Below are positions 43,859 through 52,476 of a DNA stretch of 64,000 nt, piece after piece. Numbering within the stretch: position 1 is the first letter of the stretch; the number at the start of each line of letters is the position of its first letter. The notes under the pieces are model-generated. The model was not told where the DNA came from and ran no database searches. It saw nothing but the letters and a program-made list of their open reading frames with translations. Both the position numbers and the translations under genes were made by a program. This stretch comes from an uncultured Lysobacterales bacterium (GTDB lineage: Bacteria; Pseudomonadota; Gammaproteobacteria; Xanthomonadales; SZUA-36), in the NCBI GenBank assembly GCA_937924405.1, contig CALDVW010000077.1:1-64000 (forward strand). The letters run 5' to 3'.

Positions 43859-45028
43859 TCAGTCGGTGGTGCTGATTAACTCTATTACCGACTCTACAAT
43901 CATTTCCGCCTGTTCCCGGTCAATGATCAGGGGCGGGAGCAAGCGAATCACTCTGTCCTGCGTTATGTTGAGCAAAACACCTTTGTCCGCGGCAAGTTGC
44001 TTCAGGTGATTTGCATCCTGGTCGAGTTCGATACCGATCATCAATCCGCGGCCGCGAATATCTTTCACCCTGGAGTCCTGTCCCAGCCGGGTGCGGAATT
44101 CATCCAGCAGAAACGTGCCGCTTTCATCAGCGCGGGCCGGTATATTCTCCGCTTGCATGATATCCAGCACGGTGCAGGCAGCTCTTGATACCAGCGGATT
44201 TCCGCCAAATGTGGAACCATGACGGCCTGGTGTCAATACCTCTGCGGCAACTCCGCTGGCCAGGCAGGCGCCAACCGGCAAGCCGTTTGCCAGAGCTTTC
44301 GCCGTGGTCAGGATGTCGGGTTGAACAGCTTCATGCTGATGGGCATACCATTTGCCGCTGCGGCAAAGACCGCATTGGATTTCATCAAATATCAACAACC
44401 ATCCATTTTCATCGCAAATTGACCTCAGCCTGGCAAGATAGTCCGGAGCAGGGACCCGTATCCCTGCCTCCCCCTGGATGGGTTCCACCAGGACCGCGGT
44501 GATTTCATGGCTTTGTTCGGCAATGTTTTCTATGGCGCCGGCGTCTCCGAAAGGCGCACGGATAAAGCCACTGACCAGGGGTTCAAAACCGGCCTGGGCC
44601 TTGCGGCTACCCGTTGCGGACAAAGCCGCCATGGTGCGCCCGTGGAAACTGTTCTCCATGACGATCACAGACGAATTTTCCATCCCGTTCTCATGGCCCA
44701 AAGCACGGGCGATTTTCAACGCGCACTCGATGGCTTCGGCGCCTGAATTTCCAAAAAACACTTTGTCCAACCCGGTTATGGCGGCCAGCTTGTCAGCGAG
44801 TTTCTCCTGCCACGGGATGCGCACCAGGTTTCCCGTGTGAATCAGCCGGGCGGATTGCTCGGCTATTACTTTGCTCAATTCCGGGTGAGCGTGCCCCAGT
44901 GAACAGACTCCAAGCCCGCTAATGGCGTCCAGGTAGCGGCGGCCTGATTCATCCCACAGCCAGGCACCTTCGCCGCGCACGAAAGCCAACGGCAGCGGCG
45001 CGTAGGTGTTCATCAGATGCGAACTCAT
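43859..45028 (-). CDS. argD: Acetylornithine aminotransferase family protein
   Basis: A 389-aa class III PLP aminotransferase. Diagnostic stretches are GNSGAEAIECALKIAR, FHGRTMAALSATG, LVEPIQGEAGIRVP, FDEIQCGLCRSG and the PLP lysine in TTAKALANGLPVG. Length fits ArgD of arginine synthesis. Succinylornithine or other omega-amino transaminases are close relatives. It lies 12 bp downstream of rnt on the same strand. Confidence 0.88.
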   Translation of the reverse strand: MSSHLMNTYAPLPLAFVRGEGAWLWDESGRRYLDAISGLGVCSLGHAHPELSKVIAEQSARLIHTGNLVRIPWQEKLADKLAAITGLDKVFFGNSGAEAIECALKIARALGHENGMENSSVIVMENSFHGRTMAALSATGSRKAQAGFEPLVSGFIRAPFGDAGAIENIAEQSHEITAVLVEPIQGEAGIRVPAPDYLARLRSICDENGWLLIFDEIQCGLCRSGKWYAHQHEAVQPDILTTAKALANGLPVGACLASGVAAEVLTPGRHGSTFGGNPLVSRAACTVLDIMQAENIPARADESGTFLLDEFRTRLGQDSRVKDIRGRGLMIGIELDQDANHLKQLAADKGVLLNITQDRVIRLLPPLIIDREQAEMIVESVIELISTTD

Positions 45029-45040
45029 TATTCCTCCAGA

Positions 45041-45646
45041 TCAGAATCCGGTCAGTATTTTCCAACGGTTAACGATCGCGCAGAATAGCCCGGCGGTACG
45101 TTCGGCATCATAGATGGCAGAGTGCGCCTGGGACTCGTTCCATTCCAGTCCGGCTGCCTGAACTGACCTCGCCAGCACGGTCTGGCCAAATGCCAGTCCC
45201 GCCAGGGTGGCTGTATCGAACGAGCTGAATGGGTGGAATGGGCTGCGTTTGAAACCGGTCCGGTCAATGGCGGCATTCAGGAATGACAGATCAAAAAAGG
45301 AATTGTGCCCAACCAGGATGGCACGTTGGCAGCCGGTGGCTTTTACTTCCTTGCGCACCGGTTGGGAGATTTGGCTCAAAGCTTCTTTTTCAGGCAGGGC
45401 ATTGCGCAATGGGTTGTCTACCTGGATGCCCGTTATTTCCAGCGACTTTGGATCAATATTCGCGCCGTCAAATGGTTCGACATTCACCGAGATCGATTCC
45501 GCCAGGAACAGGCGGCCAAAGTCATCCATTCGCACGATGCAGGCCGCAATTTCAAGCAGTGCGTCTTTGTTCGCGTCGAACCCGCCGGTTTCAACATCAA
45601 CGACTATGGGAAGAAATCCCCTGAATCGATCGGCAATGCGCGGCAT
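45041..45646 (-). CDS. rnt: Ribonuclease T
   Basis: A 201-aa DEDDh 3'-5' exonuclease that trims tRNA and stable RNA ends. The acidic motifs are VDVETGGFD (15-23), [10 protein letters not shown] and [12 protein letters not shown]. The opening [18 protein letters not shown] is typical of RNase T rather than other DEDDh enzymes. The frame stays open far upstream, but the family starts at this ATG (45646) or at 45658. It is cotranscribed with argD. Confidence 0.92.
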   Translation of the reverse strand: MPRIADRFRGFLPIVVDVETGGFDANKDALLEIAACIVRMDDFGRLFLAESISVNVEPFDGANIDPKSLEITGIQVDNPLRNALPEKEALSQISQPVRKEVKATGCQRAILVGHNSFFDLSFLNAAIDRTGFKRSPFHPFSSFDTATLAGLAFGQTVLARSVQAAGLEWNESQAHSAIYDAERTAGLFCAIVNRWKILTGF

Positions 45647-45700
45647 AATGGACCCCATTGGACAAGCGTTCGAGCATAAGGGATTGGGCCACAAATTGCC

Positions 45701-46666
45701 ATGCAGAAGAACAATGGAATCATGCTGAAAACAGTCAAGCGGAGGCGCCGCTTCGGCCGGGCAGTCACCAGGGTGTTTTTCATCGCCTTGCTGGCACAGG
45801 CATTTGCCGGCATGGGTGCAGTGGTTGCGGCCGAAGATACGGCGCTGTACTGGTCGATCCACAAGGATGGCGGGCAAGTGGGTTACCTGCTGGGCACGAT
45901 TCACAGCGAAGACCCCCGGGTGCTGGATTTTCCTGCCGGGTTCGTCAGTCAGTTGACCAGCAATCAGCTATTCGCGATGGAAATGGTGCCGGACCTGCCC
46001 ACGCTGAATCGACTCACCGAGTACATGCAGTACCAGGATGGCAAAACACTGGAAAGCCAGGTTGGCCCTGAACGTTTCGCCCTGCTCCAGTCCGAGCTTT
46101 CCCTTTACGGCGTGCCGGATGAGTGGATAACCCGCATGAAGGTGTGGGCGGCCATGATGACACTCAGCGTGCCGCCACCCGAGACAGGGTTTTTCATGGA
46201 TTTTTCACTATCCCTGCGAGCAGCCGGCGGCGGGCTGAAGGTGGTTGGCCTGGAAACCCTGGAGCAACAGCTGTCTTTCCTTGAGGATATGCCGATGGCT
46301 CAGCAACTGGCCTTGCTCGACCAGGCATTGGAAGACTATGACAAGGTAGAACAGATTCATCGGCAGATGGTGGAAAACTACCTGAATGGCAACCTCCAGA
46401 AGTTGACGTCGGAGGCTGAAGCACAACTGGGCCAGCTGGCGCCCGATGTGCGGCAGTATTTCATGGAGCAGGGTATTGATGCCAGAAACCTGAGAATGCT
46501 CGATTCGCTGTTACTGCATTTTGAGTCGGGGCGTGTTTTTATCGCGGTGGGCGCACTGCACTTGCCGGGGGAAAAAGGCCTGATTAATCTCTTGCGTCAG
46601 CGGGGCTTCGATTTACAGCCCCGAGAGCTACCGTTCAGCGGCGGAGCACCGGCGACAAACCCGTAA
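45701..46666 (+). CDS. TraB/GumN family protein
   Basis: A 321-aa protein with an N-terminal membrane or export segment (about 25-43). The paired GxxH motifs of the TraB/GumN (Tiki-like) fold are [10 protein letters not shown] near residue 66 and [11 protein letters not shown] near 286. Metal-dependent protease activity is known for animal Tiki and is unproven in bacteria. An internal start at 45722 is possible. Its 3' end overlaps hvfD on the other strand by 32 bp. Confidence 0.8.
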   Translation: MQKNNGIMLKTVKRRRRFGRAVTRVFFIALLAQAFAGMGAVVAAEDTALYWSIHKDGGQVGYLLGTIHSEDPRVLDFPAGFVSQLTSNQLFAMEMVPDLPTLNRLTEYMQYQDGKTLESQVGPERFALLQSELSLYGVPDEWITRMKVWAAMMTLSVPPPETGFFMDFSLSLRAAGGGLKVVGLETLEQQLSFLEDMPMAQQLALLDQALEDYDKVEQIHRQMVENYLNGNLQKLTSEAEAQLGQLAPDVRQYFMEQGIDARNLRMLDSLLLHFESGRVFIAVGALHLPGEKGLINLLRQRGFDLQPRELPFSGGAPATNP

Positions 46667-47294
46667 TCAGGGCCAGGGCAAGGAAACTGATTCCCCAGAG
46701 TGGTTCAATAAATATCGTGGTGATGCCCATGATGGCGAACATCAGAGCGGCGGCAATTCCGTCGCCAATCCGGTCATCAATGCAGCTATCCCGACCTGTC
46801 AGCTTGAGCAGTAAATGATCGAGGCTTATTTTTCCGCCGCCGTGGAACAGGAGAGGCAGCAGGATAAGCACGAACAATAGAGGCAGTTTATAATTGCCGG
46901 CGCCCTTTGCCGTGATGACATAGCCTTCCCAGAGTGCAGCCAGTGAATTCCACTCGGCGGGCCAGTGCACGGCGGCGGTAGCTACCGCGGTGATGACAAT
47001 CAGGGACAAGGCCGCGAAACGGGTAAACAACCCCAGCAGAATCAATACGGAGAATACAAGCTCCCCCCAGGTCGCGGCGAGCCAGTTCAGTTCTGAAGGG
47101 ACCAGATTGAATGGCATGGGGAAACCTTTTTGCCAGTCAGCCCACGGAATGTCAGCGAACCAGTTTTCGCCATTCAGTTTCTTGATTCCCGCTTCCCAGA
47201 ACTCCCAGAACATGATCAGGCGCAGCAGTAATGGCCAGAGATAGTCACCCGAGACGCGAAGCCGGGCAGTCATATTGTCGTAAGCGTCAAACAT
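46635..47294 (-). CDS. hvfD: DoxX-family membrane protein of the hvf operon
   Basis: A 219-aa integral membrane protein with about five helices. The DoxX hallmark is LLLRLIMFWEFWEAGIKKLNG near residues 22-42. In MNIO-type RiPP operons a DoxX protein is commonly the last gene. Its role is not settled and may lie in redox or export of the modified peptide. It overlaps hvfC by 8 bases, so it belongs to the operon. The end overlaps the TraB gene. Confidence 0.85.
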   Translation of the reverse strand: MFDAYDNMTARLRVSGDYLWPLLLRLIMFWEFWEAGIKKLNGENWFADIPWADWQKGFPMPFNLVPSELNWLAATWGELVFSVLILLGLFTRFAALSLIVITAVATAAVHWPAEWNSLAALWEGYVITAKGAGNYKLPLLFVLILLPLLFHGGGKISLDHLLLKLTGRDSCIDDRIGDGIAAALMFAIMGITTIFIEPLWGISFLALALITGLSPVLRR

Positions 47295-48096
47295 CGGGAT
47301 TCTTCCTGGTACCGAGCAGAACGTCTTTTTTCCTCAGGTCTTCCAGCAATTCCGCTCCTCCTTCGACGACCAGGCCGGGTTCCGGGTGCCGGATGAGTCG
47401 TGCAACTTTCTTCAACAGCTCCAACCCGGCTAGTCCCTGGTCTTCCAGCAGCAGTTCGAGCAGGAGACGGCTGACGTCGTTCAACTGCATGAATCTCACG
47501 GCATCCTGGCGATTGCGGTAGACAAGAATGTGAGTTGCATCCGCCGGTGGCTGATCTGGCTGGAAATCCGGTTTGATGCGGTGAACCGGGTAACTGTAAG
47601 TCAGAGGCCAGGCCAATGGCGAAAGCACCGGAACATCAGTCAGCAGGTCTCCGTCTTCTTTTGCCTCTGTTGCATCCAGTTCTCTTTCATCCAGCGACAG
47701 GGCCAGTTCGACCCACTCGTAATGAGCCAGTTCATGCAGAAACCCGGGGTCTTCGGCCCGCGGCTTACGGCCATCCTGCAGGTAACGCAGAAACTCCTTG
47801 GCTACTTCCGGAAAAAGGGGGGTCTGGCAACGATGCTCCACGTAGAAATCACGCACCAATTGGCGCCAGTCGCTATCCGTGTAAAGGGCACGCAGTACCG
47901 GGAAGTTACTGGAAAGAAGGGACTGGATATTATTGAAGAAAAGTTCGCGGTAGATTTGCATCCGCCGGTTTTCAATATCTGCCGGTGGCGCGACATGCTC
48001 GGGATCCCGAATATGGGCCGCGAATGCAGTCTGCTGGCTTATTAGCCGATCAGGCCTGTTTTCTTTCGATTCTGTTTTGTTGGAATGATCCGGCAT
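47287..48096 (-). CDS. hvfC: MNIO partner protein (DUF2063, HvfC/BufC type)
   Basis: A 269-aa protein with the N-terminal DUF2063 domain ([30 protein letters not shown]) and a winged-helix-like C-terminal part. Such proteins are the precursor-recognition partners of DUF692 MNIO enzymes. The start at ATG 48096 overlaps hvfB by 47 bases. The longer frame upstream is rejected because it only reads hvfB in another frame. Followed by hvfD with an 8-base overlap. Confidence 0.88.
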   Translation of the reverse strand: MPDHSNKTESKENRPDRLISQQTAFAAHIRDPEHVAPPADIENRRMQIYRELFFNNIQSLLSSNFPVLRALYTDSDWRQLVRDFYVEHRCQTPLFPEVAKEFLRYLQDGRKPRAEDPGFLHELAHYEWVELALSLDERELDATEAKEDGDLLTDVPVLSPLAWPLTYSYPVHRIKPDFQPDQPPADATHILVYRNRQDAVRFMQLNDVSRLLLELLLEDQGLAGLELLKKVARLIRHPEPGLVVEGGAELLEDLRKKDVLLGTRKNPDV

Positions 48097-48943
48097 GGTC
48101 CTGCCATTTATCCTGCATAAGTGCAATGAGTTCCACTTCTTCCAGCAACTCTTTAACGGGCGGTATATTAAAATCCCTTTCCAGTAGCGTGGGAAACACG
48201 CCAAAGGCCTCGTATGCCATGTCCAGAATGTTCCAGACGCCAGATATGACGTCTGCGCCGTGCGTATCGACAATCAGGTCCTGTGCCTCATTGTAATGCC
48301 CGGCAATATGACCGTAAGCGATCCGCTGACCCGGTAGGGCCCGCAGAAACTCGAGGGCATCGTAACGGTGATTGACGCTGTTGACGTAAATATTGTTTAC
48401 ATCCAGGAGCAGGTCACAATCGGCTTCTTGCAGAACGGCCGAAATGAACTCGATTTCGCTCAGCTCCGCCCCTGGCGCTGCATAGTAAGAAACGTTTTCA
48501 ATGGCGATTCTCCGCTCCAGTATGTCCTGCACCCTGTGAATCCTGCTGGCCACATATTCGACCGCTTCAGCGGTGAAGGGGATCGGCATCAGGTCATAAA
48601 GATGGCCGTCATCCGTGCAATAGCTCAGATGTTCGCTGTAACAGCGAACATCGTGCTGATCCAGAAAGTGTCGCAGTCGATGCAGAAACGTTTCGTCCAG
48701 CGGCGACGGGCCTCCAATCGACAGGGAGAGCCCGTGGCAGACGAAAGGTACCTCGCTTGTGAATTCACGAAATTCACGGCCGGGACGGCCACCGACGCCC
48801 ATCCAGTTTTCGGGTGCGGCTTCCAGGAAACTGACGGGCCCCAGGCCGTGAGAACGAAGCGGGCCCAGAAGGGCCCGTCTCAATCCCAGGCCAGCTCCCT
48901 GGACCGGATACCTGCCCGCATTCACGGGTAGGTTCCGATGCAT
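48050..48943 (-). CDS. hvfB: MNIO (DUF692) iron-dependent peptide-modifying enzyme
   Basis: A 297-aa TIM-barrel enzyme of the DUF692 (BufB/HvfB) family of multinuclear non-heme iron oxidases. Metal-ligand regions are visible in [47 protein letters not shown] and YGHIAGHY. Family members modify cysteines in precursor peptides, with 5-thiooxazole formation reported for Hvf-type EGKCG motifs. It lies 21 bp downstream of the precursor gene. No strong ribosome site is visible, suggesting coupling to hvfA translation. Confidence 0.92.
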   Translation of the reverse strand: MHRNLPVNAGRYPVQGAGLGLRRALLGPLRSHGLGPVSFLEAAPENWMGVGGRPGREFREFTSEVPFVCHGLSLSIGGPSPLDETFLHRLRHFLDQHDVRCYSEHLSYCTDDGHLYDLMPIPFTAEAVEYVASRIHRVQDILERRIAIENVSYYAAPGAELSEIEFISAVLQEADCDLLLDVNNIYVNSVNHRYDALEFLRALPGQRIAYGHIAGHYNEAQDLIVDTHGADVISGVWNILDMAYEAFGVFPTLLERDFNIPPVKELLEEVELIALMQDKWQDHAGSFQQNRIERKQA

Positions 48944-48964
48944 GGGGCTGACACTATTATGGCC

Positions 48965-49330
48965 CTAGCTGTGGCCACCATCACCTTCTTCAGCTTTTTC
49001 ACCGCCGCATTTGCCTTCGCCGCACTTGCCTTCCTCGCCCTTTTCACCGCCACAGGAACCTTCAGCGCCTTTCTCGCCGCCACAGGAACCTTCAGCGCCT
49101 TTCTCGCCGCCGCAGGAACCTTCAGCGCCCTTCTCGCCACCGCATTTGCCTTCACCGCACTTGCCTTCTTCGGTTTTTTCGCCGCCGGCTACCAGGTAGC
49201 CAGTATCGAGATCAGCAGCTTCGAATGGATTTTCAGCAGCAATCGCAGTTGCCGATGCTGCCAGTGAAGATACGAATGCCACGCCTACAGCAGCGGCAAC
49301 GGGCTTGGTATTGATGTATTTGTCAGTCAT
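48965..49330 (-). CDS. hvfA: HvfA-type RiPP precursor with EGKCG/EGSCG repeats
   Basis: A 121-aa precursor with a Sec-type signal peptide (about residues 1-32, ATAIAA|EN), a short linker (NPFEAADLDTGYLVAGGEK), and a Gly/Glu/Cys-rich core. Seven cysteines are present at 58, 63, 73, 83, 93, 103 and 108. Four sit in EGKCG (55-59, 60-64, 100-104, 105-109) and three in EGSCG (70-74, 80-84, 90-94). The tail ends GDGGHS. It heads the hvfABCD operon. GGAG lies ten bases before ATG 49330. The product is expected to be exported and metal-binding after modification. Confidence 0.9.
   Translation of the reverse strand: MTDKYINTKPVAAAVGVAFVSSLAASATAIAAENPFEAADLDTGYLVAGGEKTEEGKCGEGKCGGEKGAEGSCGGEKGAEGSCGGEKGAEGSCGGEKGEEGKCGEGKCGGEKAEEGDGGHS
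49051..49140 (-). repeat. Three 30-bp tandem repeats inside hvfA
   Basis: Three units (49051-49080, 49081-49110, 49111-49140) are nearly identical, differing at a few third positions. Each encodes the ten-residue unit GAEGSCGGEK. The in-frame 30-bp period allows copy-number change without frameshift. Confidence 0.9.
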
Positions 49331-49455
49331 TTCAAAGAATCTCCATTTAGTTATGTATTCGAGCCCGCAGGCCCATGTCTCAAATCGTTTTCCTGAGCGA
49401 CGTTTACAAAAATCGTCGTGCCTCGGAGCAGTTGACCGGAGGCAGTGCCGGATTA

Positions 49456-50091
49456 TTACACTTGCGTTTTAAAATTGAAATCACAAATGTCTCTGACGAT
49501 ACACTCCGGGCAGTTGGGTTTTCTGGCCTTGCAGGTATACCGCCCATGCAAAATCAACCAGTGGTGAGCATCCATTTTGTATTCATCAGGCACGACTTTT
49601 AGAAGTTTGAGCTCAACCTGAAGCGGAGTTTTACCGGGCGCCAGTCCGGTGCGGTTGGAAACCCGAAAAATATGGGTGTCAACTGCGATGGTGGGTTCTC
49701 CGAAAGCGGTATTCAATACTACGTTGGCCGTTTTCCGCCCCACTCCCGGCAGAGCCTCCAAAGACTTACGGTCATGGGGTACCTGGCTATCATGATCGTC
49801 GATGAGAATTTGGCATGTCCTGATGATGTTTACTGCTTTCGTGTTGTAGAGGCCGATGGTCCGGATACAGGCTTTCAACTTTTCCTCCCCGAGCTCAAGC
49901 AACGACTCCGGTGTATTGGCAATCGCGTAAAGCTTTTGAGTCGCCTTGTTTACGCTCACATCAGTCGCCTGTGCGGAAAGTATTACCGCGACCAGCAATT
50001 CAAATGGAGTTTCATATTCCAGCTCGGTTTCCGGCCGGGGTATGACTGATTTCAATCGTTTGAAGAACTCTTTGCGCGCCGCGACCTTCAT
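49456..50091 (-). CDS. nth: Endonuclease III
   Basis: A 211-aa DNA glycosylase/AP lyase for oxidised pyrimidines. The HhH motif LEALPGVGRKTANVV contains the catalytic Lys. The catalytic Asp is in VDTHIFRVSNR. The C-terminal [4Fe-4S] loop is C-x6-C-x2-C-x5-C (CKARKPNCPECIVRDIC). It overlaps rnfE by 4 bases and ends the rnf operon, as in many gammaproteobacteria. Confidence 0.95.
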   Translation of the reverse strand: MKVAARKEFFKRLKSVIPRPETELEYETPFELLVAVILSAQATDVSVNKATQKLYAIANTPESLLELGEEKLKACIRTIGLYNTKAVNIIRTCQILIDDHDSQVPHDRKSLEALPGVGRKTANVVLNTAFGEPTIAVDTHIFRVSNRTGLAPGKTPLQVELKLLKVVPDEYKMDAHHWLILHGRYTCKARKPNCPECIVRDICDFNFKTQV

Positions 50092-50816
50092 ACCGGCGAC
50101 TCCTTTCCTGGTTCTTCTCCGGTCATTAAGGAGTCTCGCTTCCCTGCTTTTGCCCCGGGCTCTTTGGCGAGTTGCTCGTTGTCGCCTGAGCGCTTCGCAT
50201 CCAACCAGTTTCGACCCGCGATCAGCAGGCCCAGTGCAATAAAGGCGCCCGGAGGAAGAATTGCCAGAAGAAAGCCGGGATAGTCCGGAATCAGGGTGAG
50301 TTCAAGCGATTCGCCCAGTTGTCCGAACATCAGTCCGGCCTGGCTCATCAAAGTCCCTGATCCAACGATTTCTCTCAGCGCACCCAGTGCAATCAGTGCG
50401 AGACAAAAACCAAGACCGGTGGCCAGGCCGTCTATTACGGAAGGCAAGGGCGAGTTCCTGGAAGCGAAGGCTTCCGCCCGCCCGATGATGGCGCAATTGG
50501 TCACGATCAACGGTATGAAAATTCCCAGCACGCGGTACAGATCGTGAAACCAGGCTTGCATCAAGAGCTGGATGACGGTAACCACTGACGCGATGATCAT
50601 CACGTAAGCCGGAATGCGGATTTCCGGTCGCAACAAGCCCCTGGCTAGCGAGACCGAAAGATTGGAAACAACCAGGGTCAGCGTGGTTGCGAGTCCAAGC
50701 CCCAGGGCATTGACCACTGTGTTGCTGACAGCCAGCAGGGGGCACAGCCCCAGCAGTACGACCAGCCCGGTATTTTGCTGCCACAATCCGTCCATGAATA
50801 TCTGCTTGAATTTCAC
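50088..50816 (-). CDS. rnfE: Rnf/Rsx electron transport complex subunit E
   Basis: A 242-aa membrane subunit with six helices. Diagnostic stretches are NTGLVVLLGLCPLLAVSNTV and FIPLIVTNCAIIGRAEAFAS, each with the Cys that helps hold the RnfA/RnfE intramembrane iron-sulfur cluster. The charged C-terminal tail (about 205-242) is longer than the core. Coupled to rnfG and nth by 4-base overlaps. Confidence 0.95.
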   Translation of the reverse strand: MKFKQIFMDGLWQQNTGLVVLLGLCPLLAVSNTVVNALGLGLATTLTLVVSNLSVSLARGLLRPEIRIPAYVMIIASVVTVIQLLMQAWFHDLYRVLGIFIPLIVTNCAIIGRAEAFASRNSPLPSVIDGLATGLGFCLALIALGALREIVGSGTLMSQAGLMFGQLGESLELTLIPDYPGFLLAILPPGAFIALGLLIAGRNWLDAKRSGDNEQLAKEPGAKAGKRDSLMTGEEPGKESPV

Positions 50817-51448
50817 GGGGCAAGTCCTTCCAATGTCTCGGCTGGCTCGGCAAACAGGAACTCACGATTGGAATCGAAAAAGCGCAGAGCCTGGTATACG
50901 GCATCGACAATCGCACGCGGGGTAATGGTCGCCCCCGTAAACTGGTCAAAAACGCCCCCATCTCTTTTGACGGCCCATTTTTGGGGTTCAGGGTTCTGCA
51001 GGGTTTTGCCGGCAAAACTCAGAATCCAATTACTTCTCCCGGTCTCTATACCGTCACCCAATCCCGGAGTTTCCTTGTGTGAGATGACCCGTACGCCCCT
51101 CAAACTGCCGTTAAAATTGATGCCCGCCAGCAGCGTTATATTTCCGTTGTATCCACTGACTGCCTGGAATTTCATAACGACAGCAAGGGGCTCTTCCTGA
51201 AGCCTGACCCTGTATGCCGTGACTGTCTGGCCATTTGGAAAGTGCTGTTCGTCCTGGAATGAAATCCGGTCCTGCAGCAGCGGGTTATCATGGTGATCCG
51301 GAATGAGCTGGCCCAACTGTTCCAGGATGACTCTTTTTTCCTGCTCGGCGATACGACTGGCGGTTAGCCGATCGACTCCCGCCAGCAGGCTGGTACCCAG
51401 TACCGCTACCAGGCCGAGAATGGCTGCGCTGCGCAGTATTTCCTTCAT
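50813..51448 (-). CDS. rnfG: Rnf/Rsx electron transport complex subunit G
   Basis: A 211-aa membrane-anchored flavoprotein. One N-terminal helix (about 8-25) is followed by a periplasmic FMN domain. FMN is attached covalently to Thr in FTGATITPRAIVDAV (near 176), the family's (S/T)GAT motif. ETPGLGDGIE is also conserved. The correct start is ATG 51448, overlapping the rnfD stop (ATGA). A longer upstream frame merely reads rnfD out of frame. Confidence 0.94.
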   Translation of the reverse strand: MKEILRSAAILGLVAVLGTSLLAGVDRLTASRIAEQEKRVILEQLGQLIPDHHDNPLLQDRISFQDEQHFPNGQTVTAYRVRLQEEPLAVVMKFQAVSGYNGNITLLAGINFNGSLRGVRVISHKETPGLGDGIETGRSNWILSFAGKTLQNPEPQKWAVKRDGGVFDQFTGATITPRAIVDAVYQALRFFDSNREFLFAEPAETLEGLAP

Positions 51449-52476
51449 TGGCCAAAAATCCTCGGCCGCGTGAACCGGTCGATGAGCGGAGCCGCCATGT
51501 TCATCAGCAAAACAGCGAAAGCAACCCCATCCGGGTAGCCACCCCAGCGTCTGATGACCAGCGTGATGATGCCGACCCCAGCACCGAAAATCAGGCGGCC
51601 GCGATTGCTGACGCAACCGCTGACAGGGTCTGTAGCAATGAAAAAGGCACCGATCATCAACGCGCCGGAAAATACGTGTTGCAAGGGCGCCGGATTGCTT
51701 CCGGAATCCAGCAGAAACGCCATCGTGCCCAACATCAGTACGCTGCCGATCATGGTGACCGGAACATGCCAGCTGATGATGCGCTTCCACAGCAGCCACA
51801 GGCCACCAATTGCATACCAATTCGCAATCCATTCCCAGCCCAGTCCGCCGAAATCACCGAAGACGGGCGATCGACGCGCTTCAGAGGCCATTTCTCCGGC
51901 GGCGATGCTGTTGCGGATGGTGTCCAGCGGCGTGGCCTCGGTGATCGCGTCCCAGGCCAGTCCGCCCGGTGGCTGTCCATTGGCAATGGTGATCAATACA
52001 TCGCCCAGCCCAAGGTGTTCCGTCGCGATCGGGGAAGGGGGCAGCCAGGCCGTCATGGCCTGCGGAAAACTGATCAGGGCCACGACGTAACCCACCATCG
52101 CCGGATTGAACAGGTTGTGTCCCAATCCACCGTAAAGGTGTTTGGCGATAACCACGGCGAAAAACATTCCGGTCAGTGCAATCCACCAGGGTGCCAATGG
52201 TGGAACACAAAGGGCGAACAGTATAGCGGTCAGTATCACGCTGAAATCACCCAGGAATAACTTCATCGGTTGCTTGCGGACTTTGAGCATGAGTGCTTCA
52301 AAAATCAGGGCAAAACCGCTTGCCAGTATTATCTGCACCAGGATACCGGGCCCAAAATACCAGACATGCGCCACAATGGCGGGAGTCAGGGCAAATATGA
52401 CTTGCAGCATCACGCCGGAAATTGTGGAATGGGGCTGAAAATGAGGGGCGCCGCCGGTTTTAAAACTACGGCTCAC
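51445..52476 (-). CDS. rnfD: Rnf/Rsx electron transport complex subunit D
   Basis: A 343-aa membrane subunit with about nine helices that carries covalent FMN on Thr in AITEATPLDTIR (near 182). KHLYGGLGHNLFNPAMVGYV and FFIATDPVSGCVSNRGR are diagnostic. Electrons pass from RnfC/B through RnfD/G in ion-coupled transfer between ferredoxin and NADH. Overlaps rnfC by 4 bases. Confidence 0.94.
   Translation of the reverse strand: MSRSFKTGGAPHFQPHSTISGVMLQVIFALTPAIVAHVWYFGPGILVQIILASGFALIFEALMLKVRKQPMKLFLGDFSVILTAILFALCVPPLAPWWIALTGMFFAVVIAKHLYGGLGHNLFNPAMVGYVVALISFPQAMTAWLPPSPIATEHLGLGDVLITIANGQPPGGLAWDAITEATPLDTIRNSIAAGEMASEARRSPVFGDFGGLGWEWIANWYAIGGLWLLWKRIISWHVPVTMIGSVLMLGTMAFLLDSGSNPAPLQHVFSGALMIGAFFIATDPVSGCVSNRGRLIFGAGVGIITLVIRRWGGYPDGVAFAVLLMNMAAPLIDRFTRPRIFGQ

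Noticed and set aside
49051-49140. CRISPR-like array
   Set aside because: The repeats are directly adjacent with no spacers and encode GAEGSCGGEK in frame within hvfA.
48938-49267. 109-codon plus-strand frame opposite hvfA, rich in Phe and Ala
   Set aside because: It is the antisense image of the hvfA repeats. Its apparent hydrophobic repeats come from the Gly/Glu/Lys codons of hvfA.
49375-49602. 75-codon plus-strand open frame between hvfA and nth
   Set aside because: It covers the hvfA promoter region and the antisense of nth, with no ribosome site.
51448-52260. 270-codon plus-strand open frame opposite rnfD
   Set aside because: rnfD is certain from its motifs and its overlaps. The antisense product is low-complexity and polar.
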